From the NCBI GenBank assembly GCA_012295275.1, contig CM022671.1, positions 21,262,822 to 21,300,321 of the forward strand: a stretch of 37,500 nt of DNA, read 5' to 3'. Below are positions 20,871 through 37,500 of this stretch, one piece after another. The position numbers and the translations under genes are program-made. Within the stretch, counting starts at the first letter, position 1, and each line of letters begins with the position of its first letter. Source of the DNA: Chrysomallon squamiferum (Eukaryota; Mollusca; Gastropoda; Neomphalida; Peltospiridae). Below the pieces are notes generated by a model that saw nothing but the letters and a program-made list of their open reading frames with translations, was not told the DNA's origin and ran no database searches.

Positions 20871-23081
20871 GTATACATTTTTTTAGTACAGTTCTATTTT
20901 TAACATCATATGTGAATGAATGAACGAACAAACGAGTGAAAGAATAAAAGAAATAAACTGATGAAGAAATAAAATAATTAATTATTACTAAACTGAGTTT
21001 AATTACACCTCAAAACATTTTAATGGCAAATATTTATCAGACGTCAAATCTTGTTATTTTTGCGAATATGTCAATGATACGAGAGAAAAAACCGGATTCT
21101 GTTATTAGTATATAGCATAATAAAGCTGTATATGAGTGTGTACACGCAGAATATTGCATACACTTTTGGATTCAACATTCAACAGCGTCTGTAGCAAACT
21201 GCGCAGTCAGACAAAATTAAAATTGCACTGAATACAAAACAGCCAAATCAGGGAAGTGTCCGTGTTATGGTAAATTTATTTTTATTTTTCTCTAAGTACG
21301 TTATTTTAATGAAAGTGGATGACTTTCAAGAAGAAACGACAAGAAATCGCCAGGATGTTGTGTCAACTGAATCGACTCGATATGCAAGGGCACTGACAAC
21401 TGCAGCCGTAAACTACACATCTCATACACGTTGTAAATAATCATATTCCAAGCCTTACTATCGTGTAGAATACAGCGTCTGGTGAAAACTGTTAACAATG
21501 AAGAAAGAAAATGAATCTTTGATAGTGTTCAAAAATGTATTCTGTTTATAAGTGTCTTTGTTATTTTCGTACGATGTCTTCAGATGTTTCAGTGCTTTCT
21601 CGGGTCAAGAAAGTTGACTCCTTTTGTGCAAAAACCTCATTAACGAACGATATTACTTATGCTCAGGCCTTTAAAAACATTATTATATGAATATACAAAG
21701 AAATGTATAGCTAGCTAACATATACGTGAAATTTGTTTTGTTGTTCTTCTTTTTGTTTTGTTATTGCTGTGGTAGCATTCTAAATAATATTCATAATTAC
21801 ACTGAATTAATTAAAATGGTTTGATTATTCAGAATATGGTGACATACAAGATATGTAAATGGTTTATTTATTGTTTTAATATACTGATTTACAGTAGCCA
21901 TGTTTGAATAATTCTTGTGTATTCTCTTGTTATTAAGAGCTGAAGACTCCTACAATTTGTCTCGCCTTCTTCTTAGGTTTTAAGTTCTAACAATTCTGGA
22001 TAAAGACGATATAGGAATTTATGAAAAAGTAATCGATATAAAATCACTTCTCATATAGGCTAAAATGTTGTATACGTAATATATTTTGAAACGTGCTTGG
22101 ACTGAAATGTTTGTTGATGTCTACATGGAAATTAAAAACAAAGATAAATAAATATATAAAGATGCTTTAATTCTTATACCATACTTACTAATAACTGATA
22201 TTAACATAAATAATTTAAATACTGTTATACTTTTTTTTTCATTATTTTCAGTTATGTTAAATTGTTCTCATAAAGTTTGTTGCTGTTATGTCATCTAAAA
22301 TTATGTATATAGTATTATTAATTCTCTTATGTTTATGTGTTTATTTGGCAGAAGCTGCATTTAATAATCAGATTATATACTCTGTTATTATTCCTTAGGT
22401 GACATTATTAGAACCCACTCCAAATAATTCATGATTCCCTTTGGATTAGTGGAATGCATATTTTTTAACGGCCTATTGGATTAATAGTAGTAAACGACAT
22501 GTTACTTCAGTATCTGGTAAAAGTGGATGTATAAAAAATATCTGACAGCGAACCAACTAGTGATATAAGAATAAATCGTTTCCAGAATGAATACATTTTT
22601 ATGGCTTGTAGCTGCACTGTAATACCTGCAATCAAAATAAACATTCTAAGGCAAAAATAATAATAATAATAATAATAAAAAAATTCTGAATGTACACAGA
22701 ATTTGTTAATAGTTTCACTTTTCAGAAATCGATCTTTATACAAAACTCTTGAAGAGATATCCAATATCACTGGCTGAACTTTAAGCAGTATTTGTAATTC
22801 TATAAACTATCGGACGAAAATAACAAAACCGAAAAATATTAGACCCCTATATTTTTTCGGGTAACAATTGTTTTTTATTTAGTGCGCTTAAAATTGTTCC
22901 TTCTAGTACTAAAGTTAAAGTATATTCTGTTTTCTTCTTCTTTTTCTTTCTTTCTTTGCTTCTTTCTTTCTTTCTCTCTTTATTTTTCTTTCCTTTTCTC
23001 TTTTTTTTATTGTTTTTGGTGTGGGTGTTATTGACAACGATAAAATTAACTGAGAAACTTTAAAGCTGCACAGCAGACAAG
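20871..23081. other. intergenic region between NOS pseudogene and GPCR2
   Basis: This stretch is mostly unique AT-rich DNA. A 43-codon frame at 21311-21442 (+) starts MKVDDFQEETTRNRQ. It lies where a last-exon NOS relic would be expected, but I cannot align it convincingly. A (TTTC)n-like tract lies at 22930-23000. No RNA gene or other coding exon was recognised. Confidence 0.6.
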
Positions 23082-24654
23082 TTATTTTGAATATGAAACA
23101 ACTGCTACTGAACTATTAACCTGCGGCGACGAGGTGCTTCGCATCTCAACACAACTGGTAGCTTCAGTGGTGACGACAACATTTCTAGTGGCACAAGTCA
23201 CACAGTGAATCACTCTTTGTCGAAACGCGTCATTGAAAGCTGTGTACAAGAAGAAATTACTGGAATAATTGATCAACTCCAGCACTTGAGAGAGCTCCCT
23301 AATGATTATTAGAGTTGTGTCCCTTGTTGTGACCAAACTCTCTTTGCGAGAAAACGCGAGATTGTAGCTAATCATGGCAGGCGTCAGAAGGATGACGTAA
23401 GTAACGCTGAGACTAATCAGCATGGCGGTCGCTTTGATGTAGCCCTCGTTTTGTCCGGAAGCGCTGGAGATCTGTGACCTTAGCACCATGTGTCTGCGCA
23501 GAACGACGCAAGTGATTGGCGTCAGAACAAGCATTATGGCCATCGGCAGAACCACTATCAACACAGATCCAATGACGATCAGCAACATCGCTTTCTTTTG
23601 CGATTCAGGTGTCACAATCGTCTGGATGCACAAACCATCGACGATGTCTGCTGTTGTGATCCAGATGCTGCAGTAAGCGGAGGAGGCGAGGACAACGCAG
23701 ACGATGCTGATAACAGTTCGTGTTCTTGTACAAATCCGTTTGACTTTCAGAGGAAAGCAGACGGCAATACATCTCTCAAAACAAACCAGTACTATGAGCC
23801 AGGCAGAAACCATTTTTGAAGCTCTGCGAATGAAATTATATATTTTACAAGAAGCGCTGTTTACTGAGGGTAAGTCAGCACCAATGAAATCGATGACGAA
23901 AGGTTTGTTGAACGGCACCGACAACAGTACGACGTTGTCAGCCACGGCCAAGGCCATGAGAACTGTACTCCACGTCGTGAGTTTAAACGGTTTCGTAATC
24001 ATTGTACTGAAAGTCACGCTGTTACCAAACAGTCCAAATACTAAAGCAATAGGCAACGTTATTTTTACTGCAAGATCGTGATAATTCGCGCTTGTAAAAT
24101 TAATTTTGGCTGCGGTCAGTTTATTTTTTGGTCTGTCAGATGATAGGCTGTCATTATTGAAAACATCGGTACTGAGAAAGACTTCGGCTGAGTTTGCCGT
24201 TGTTGGAACGACGTCCTTTTGCATCCCACTAGTGACAGCTACGTTTACGTTAGCCGTTTTTACGTCAAATTCATTAACATTTGATTCGGATTCGTCGACA
24301 GCTATTGTAATTGTAATAGCTTTGTCATTTTCATCGTTCTTAGTTGAACTGGTTGCAGGAATAACCGATATACTGCTCCCTTCCAGATCAGTGACAGCTA
24401 GAGTATTCTTGATATCGGGTTCATTCGTATGTGTTTCTTCTTCACCACTCGCCAATGTTTGTGTAATTGTGTTTTCGCTGATCTGCGTGAAAACATCTCG
24501 ATCGTTAGATGACCTTGTGGAAGTAACTACGATTCCGGTGGAATTGTCTTTACTTGTGATTTCAAATGATATCGTCGTATCGGTAAGTGAGATGAAATCG
24601 ATAAACGTGTACAGCAAAATGTAAATGGGAAAAGGCCAACATTTCTTTTCATAC
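23082..24654 (-). CDS. rhodopsin-class GPCR 2 (about 520 aa; start unresolved)
   Basis: The open frame runs from an acceptor-like TTATTTCAG|G at 24655 to TAA at 23082-23084. It opens with a hydrophobic leader (CWPFPIYILLYTFIDFIS), then a long Ser/Thr/Asp-rich ectodomain, then seven membrane segments. Motifs: GLFGNS in TM1, LAVADNVVLL in TM2, a VCFERC variant of DRY, Cys in ECL1 and ECL2 (SASCK, DGLCI), ICTRTR in ICL2, and NFFLYTAFNDAFRQ in place of NPxxY. It is a paralogue of GPCR1, sharing KPFVID-IG, FPLK and NFFLYTAFN. There is no in-frame ATG before the one at about codon 130. The ATG at 24652-24650, homologous in position to the GPCR1 start, is out of frame. Either an upstream coding exon supplies the start, or the 5' end is damaged or mis-assembled. 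Confidence 0.85.
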
Positions 24655-24849
24655 CTGAAATAAATTTAGTTTCGGATTATTAAAAATATCTTTAAATGTA
24701 TAGATTTTTCTGTTTAAAATATATTTAAATTAACAAACAAAGAAAGATAAACAATTAATGCTAGAAATCATTAGGCTGGAAAAAGAACAATATAAACAGA
24801 TACAATAAGACTTACGTTCTGTCGTGAGTTAAACATGTTCAGTGTTTAT

Positions 24850-24862
24850 CCCCCCCTCTCTC

Positions 24863-24941
<79 letters not shown>

Positions 24942-25230
24942 TATTCACTCACTGCCATGTCTCTCCCTTGCTCATTGTCATATTATTCATAACGACCAGG
25001 TATTTTATATAAATCAGGCATGTTGAATTCATGTATAACTGTTACAATCTGGAATATTCTGCAGAATATTTTTCAAATAATCACCAGAAGTATTTCTTTA
25101 TAAAACAGTTATAACATTATAAACAGAAATTAATGTGTAATTTTGAATCTTGCCATTTGCCGTGAATTCAGTTCTGCCTAGTCACTGTTTTATTAACATA
25201 TTATTATTATTATTATCGTGAGATATGACT
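24850..25230 (-). repeat. interspersed repeat with GA-tract end, copy 2
   Basis: The reverse complement of copy 1: the (CT)n tract at 24855-24938 corresponds to its GA end, followed by the same unique strings. Relative to copy 1 it has a small insertion with extra ATT units near 25185-25215. It starts about 200 bp upstream of GPCR2. Confidence 0.82.
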
Positions 25231-25348
25231 GTGTGTTTTCATTTGTTTTTCTTTCAATTAAAAAATTAAATGTTTTCTGGTAATTTATACATACCTTTGT
25301 TGTTTGTGGGAAACAAAAAAACGATAGGATATAAAATTATGAACTTAC

Positions 25349-25420
25349 CTATGTATCTATATAAGTCAGTGCTTGATGTTTTAAATTTATATATTTATTT
25401 TTCGTTTCTTTGTTTATTTG
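25349..25420 (-). other. possible 5' UTR exon of GPCR2
   Basis: On the minus strand a consensus donor, ATAG|GTAAGT, ends a stretch at 25349 that shares AAGCACTG with the stretch before the GPCR1 UTR donor. Joined to the acceptor at 24654 it would parallel the GPCR1 gene structure. It contributes no in-frame ATG; the frame closes at a TAG just upstream. The upper boundary is unknown. Confidence 0.25.
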
Positions 25421-27671
25421 TTTGTTTTTTTGTTGTTGATATTATTATTACTATTATTATTATTATTTTGCGTGCTTGTTTTGTTTGTATTAGGCAACAG
25501 CGTAACGCATAACAAAAATTATACAAAAAAGTTATATACATACCACATTTTGGTTTTAATCCTATGTTTTCCAATATAACCAAAGAATTTTCACGTAAAC
25601 ATTTTTTTGGGGAGAGTTCTTTTGTTCCGACGTTAAATCATCGTTTAATTTGTCTACTCCGGCGACTAACTAGTTCTACAGAAGTAAGCACACGTAGAAA
25701 TGCATAACGCAGATGTGTTCACCCTTTCTTACTAGTGTTAAACACTCAGTAAGAAATACTACGGATGCGTAAGCGAATGGAAACGTACAATTCATTTACA
25801 ATGAACAAAATAGCACTCGAGGACCAATGAACTACCGTCAAGTATTTGCGTCACTGGCAGAGGATTCTTTCTAAATGTTACTACGTGCAAATGCTAAGCC
25901 TCACTCAAAGCCATTCAAGGACGAAAGAATATAATAAATTGTTTTGTGATCTTCGCTATGAATTACGAGTAAACACATCACTTAGAGTTTTAGAATTGGT
26001 CAGCGCTCTAGGTCCCTGTAGTAATTATCTGAGATAATTCGTTTTCATTTCAGTACAATAAAAAGAGAGAAAAAAAAAAAAATCTGCAAATTATTTTCGA
26101 TTATTACAATAATAATCTTCTTAATTCTTATCGAAAAATAACAGTTAATAATCGTAATAAATAAAGTGATTTAGTACTTACTCAAAATTATTGATTTGTG
26201 CGATGTTTGGCTATAATTTTGTTAATGATGTAGAAAATTGAAGCATTGTTTTCTGAACGAATCAGTAATCTTAATTTTGAATGTTTAGAGAAAAGAAATG
26301 AAAATGTCGACTTTTAGTCTTTGCACTTGATCAAAAAAAAAAAAAAAAACGTTGTAAACGTTGTCGTATTTTATTGAATATGTGTACACCACCATTAGGA
26401 GCGACTGGTAAACCTCATCGCTTGACTGTTGTCATAACTATAGATTTTTTAGTTCCATGAGCATTTCAATAAAGAATTGTTCCTGCATGATTCTAAATGA
26501 TTTTCTCGTCGAATTCAAAAATAAAACTTGGTTTTTCTGTTTTAAACTGAGAGAATATTTTTAAACCGCTAGGTCCTAATGAAGAAGTGCACTTTATCAC
26601 TCAGTGATTAGAGGACTGGTGTAAAATATGGAGGTTCTAGGATCAGTCCTCGTGAAAGACTTCAGTGGGGATTTTACGTTCCAACCAGGACCGCGCGGTT
26701 CATTTGTCAAAGGTTGCGGTTTGGGTCTGACAAATCTGGATCCGCCAAAAAAAAAAAAGGATTCAAAATTTTGTTTGTTCTTTAATTTATTCATTATAGT
26801 TTAGAAATAATTAAACAAATGGACGGAAGGATGGATAAAACAGAGTTGAACAAAGACAAAAAATTTGGATAAAGTTACGAGACACTTGAAAAACACAATC
26901 ATCCAAACCTATTTCATTATATCATTAAATGCTCTGATCAAAGACAAAATGATATGGTGTGCAAAATAAATTTATTACTGTCTGGTTCAGTCAGGGAAAA
27001 TATTACAAATCAGTTACAATAAAAGGCACATTATAATTTTAACTCATTAAACAGGACAAAGCAAATATGAAGTTGCGCATTAAAAATGGTGTTAAGTCGG
27101 AATATCGACTTTAGAACTATCACTAACAAATCTATGTCGATTTTTCAAACGTGATGTAAAAAGTTGAAAAACTACTTCATTTATCGACTCCAACAGGAAA
27201 ACAAAAAATCCGTAATGCTAAACTAATATGCATTAGGTGCTTCCTGAAGTCCAGATCGAATATGTTAGTCATCATTTTTTTTTTTTCTGTCAGAATTTTC
27301 CATTATTATTGATATTCAACTATGTATATTTCTGCAGTCTTAATTGCTGTAGATATGAGACTGGTATCAAAGTGAAGCTTAGGCTATAAGGTATGTGAAA
27401 ATTAGCAATATGCAATATCCTCGGAATGAGATTTAATCACTGATTTAATGAGCAATGTCATAATTTTAAAAATATTAAAATAAGAGAATATTATTAAGTG
27501 GCAATTATTAACAGTTAGCCACTTATACGATATTGTTGCAAATCCCGAGAAATAAAAAGTTTATAGCATTTCTTTCAATTATTTAAACGTAAATAAAAAT
27601 GAATAAAAATTACATTATATATATATATTTTAATTTTATTATTTTTTTTTTTTATTCATTTATTTATTTTT

Positions 27672-27719
<48 letters not shown>

Positions 27720-28125
27720 TTTTTTTTTTTTTTTAATTATTAATATTATTATTATTGTTAGTACTAGTAGTAGCGTTTTCTTAGAACATTGACGAGAAAA
27801 AAATAATGTAAGTAAATCCATTTAAGCAATATTCCACAACAAATTCGATTTAAATTTTAGGGATAATGATGATGTTGATGACAATGATAATCATCATCAT
27901 CATCATCATCATCATCATAATCCACCCAGTAAATTACAATTCTGGTAAATTTCTAATATAAAAGTAATGTTCTTATCACAGCTAACGCTTAAAATAACAG
28001 AAACATTATTTAAAATATTTTAAAAATATCTAAGTGATAATACTGAAAGATGTGTATTTGTCCATATACCACACTATGTAAAATCACACACTATCAAAAT
28101 ATCGCAATAAAATAAAAATAAATAA

Positions 28126-28156
<31 letters not shown>

Positions 28157-28587
28157 ATAGATGTGTTAATAAATAATCCACACAATATTCTATTAAAATT
28201 CAAAAGTGTATGTATTTAAATATTTAAGTATTCTTTACTGTATATTTAGGGATTTAAACATTTATTTCAAAGAAAAAAAAAAATAAAGCTTTTGAAAGGC
28301 AGATAAAGTAACAAAAACTTTTTGTTATTTACTTATGTCACAACGTTTTGAAAATGACTGTACACGCATTTTATAAATATTTCAACAATGTCTATTTGAG
28401 AGAAAAGAAAAGAACTTTAAATATTGCAACAGCAGTTTGAATTCATCGCTAACAACAATGTATATTAGTTACAGTGAAGAAAACGTATGAAGTAAGTCCT
28501 GTCCTATTTTCTAGTTTTTATAGATGTTGTTGTTTTCTGTCAGTTTGAGTTATCACAGTGTAATTTTGCCAGTGTCGCAGAATCCAC
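25421..28587. other. intergenic region between GPCR2 and NOS
   Basis: AT-rich DNA with (ATT)n/T runs at 27676-27735, (ATC)n at 27891-27917 and (AT)n at 28130-28156. A 63-codon frame at 25846-26037 (+) is not recognised. A SINE fragment lies at 26595-26755. Nothing else could be supported. Confidence 0.6.
26595..26755 (+). mobile_element. tRNA-derived SINE fragment (head part)
   Basis: The segment has a tRNA-like start (TCAGTGATTAGAGGACTGGT, box A-like) and a box B-like GGTTCTAGGATCAGTCC. These are followed by GTTCCAACCAGGACCGCG and GTCAAAGGTTGCGGTTTGGG, strings I remember from a gastropod SINE family. It ends near an A-rich run at 26748-26758. It appears to be the opposite end of the family represented at 11387-11600. 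A 65-codon minus-strand frame across it is incidental. Confidence 0.6.
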
Positions 28588-28677
28588 TTATAAAATGGTG
28601 CACGTTGCTGATGTCGTAGTTTGATTTCCACGTCCACCTGCAGCCCCTACTGCTTCTCCTCGAGAAATCTGCTGTTC
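28588..28677 (-). other. possible alternative terminal exon (29 codons) downstream of NOS
   Basis: On the minus strand a T-rich tract built from GTT units leads to TACTTCAG|GAACAG at 28678. The following phase-0 frame reads EQQISRGEAVGAAGG..., and ends ATCTIL at TAA (28588-28590). It is the only non-repetitive coding-like patch in this stretch and has the same entry phase as the last NOS exon, so it could be an alternative 3' exon spliced from the penultimate exon. The C-terminal T-I-L fits a class I PDZ ligand pattern. No homology is recognised; it may be chance. Confidence 0.25.
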
Positions 28678-28689
28678 CTGAAGTACAAC

Positions 28690-28890
28690 AACAACAACAA
28701 TAACAACAACAACAACAACAATTATAATAATAATAATAATAATAATAATAGTAAGTAGTAGTAGCAGTAGCAGCAGCAGCAGCAGTAGCAGTAGTAATAA
28801 TAGTAGTAGTAGTAGCGGAAATTATAATAGTAGTAGTAGTTGTAGTAGTTGCTGTAGTAGTAGTGGTAACTGTAACGATAGCAGCAGTAG
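28690..28890. repeat. mixed trinucleotide array (AAC/AAT/AGT/AGC)
   Basis: About 200 bp of imperfect triplet repeats 3' of the NOS stop codon. The poly-Y, poly-T and poly-C frames it yields are artefacts. Confidence 0.95.
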
Positions 28891-28911
28891 TGGTGAAAGT
28901 TGTAAAAGTCA

Positions 28912-28917
28912 TTTATT
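28912..28917 (-). terminator. candidate NOS poly(A) signal
   Basis: AATAAA on the minus strand, about 190 nt beyond the TAA of the NOS reading frame. It is the first canonical hexamer noticed downstream of the stop; no cleavage-site evidence is available. Confidence 0.35.
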
Positions 28918-28993
28918 CTCAAGTATCTGTATTATTTATGTTGCATTTTTAATATTTTCTTTAATGTTTTATCAAAGACATTTAATTAATTAG

Positions 28994-29039
<46 letters not shown>

Positions 29040-29104
29040 TACAGATTTTGAAGAAAAAAGTGATAAAATAATTAACAGTTAAAGTGAAGCGAATGAAGAG
29101 GAAA

Positions 29105-37420
<8,316 letters not shown>

Positions 37421-37439
37421 CTATAAGTTAGAACGGCAA

Positions 37440-37456
37440 AATATAATAAAAATAAC

Positions 37457-37500
<44 letters not shown>
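37440..37500. repeat. (AAT)n microsatellite at the right edge
   Basis: An AAT run beginning 20 bp upstream of the first visible NOS exon (minus-strand sense) and continuing off the window. Confidence 0.93.

Noticed and set aside
21311-21442. 43-codon plus-strand frame as a last-exon NOS relic
   Set aside because: The position fits, but I could not align it convincingly to the last NOS exon; only scattered residues agree.
24650-24652. ATG after the acceptor as the GPCR2 start
   Set aside because: Its frame (MKRNVGLFPF...) stops after about 40 codons and does not enter the receptor frame.
26597-26794. 65-codon minus-strand frame as a small gene
   Set aside because: It runs across the tRNA-derived SINE fragment and its A-rich tail.

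Overview
The window looks like nuclear DNA from a mollusc, most likely a gastropod. It is AT-rich and intron-rich with GT-AG introns, and it is saturated with microsatellites: long (GA)n/(CT)n, (ATT)n, (GATA)n and mixed trinucleotide arrays. Two fragments match, from memory, a tRNA-derived SINE family common in gastropod genomes. No bacterial operons, CRISPR arrays, tRNA or rRNA genes were seen.

Layout, left to right. (1) 1-5239 (+): the last seven exons of a WD40-repeat protein gene (copy A), running off the left edge. (2) 7695-13035 (+): a complete ten-exon paralogue (copy B, 332 aa) with the same internal exon lengths and phases. Two perfect CRE palindromes lie 140-170 bp upstream of its ATG. 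(3) 15914-17278 (+): an intronless-coding rhodopsin-class GPCR with a Ser/Thr-rich ectodomain, preceded by a 5' UTR exon and intron. (4) 19.3-20.9 kb (+): a degenerate, partial nitric oxide synthase (NOS) copy not previously apparent as an ORF, with relics of at least four reductase exons in the same order as the live gene. (5) 23082-24654 (-): a second GPCR, paralogous to the first, with no obvious in-frame start ATG. (6) 25.2-29.1 kb: repeat-rich intergenic DNA with a SINE head. (7) 29105-37420 (-): thirteen 3' exons (609 codons) of an apparently intact NOS gene covering most of the FMN domain and the FAD and NADPH domains. The oxygenase and calmodulin-binding parts lie beyond the right edge.

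The locus therefore holds three duplicated families: WD40 in tandem, GPCR inverted, and NOS inverted with one copy dead. An interspersed ~300 bp repeat with a GA-tract end occurs three times (18.8, 19.7 and 24.9 kb), two copies inverted around the NOS relic and GPCR2. The most novel points are the NOS relic, the iNOS-like lack of an FMN-domain insert in the live NOS, a GC-AG intron at the end of an FMN-domain exon, and a cluster of four perfect CRE palindromes in a NOS intron. All exon models were read by eye from reading frame, splice consensus and remembered family sequences. No alignment or expression data were available.
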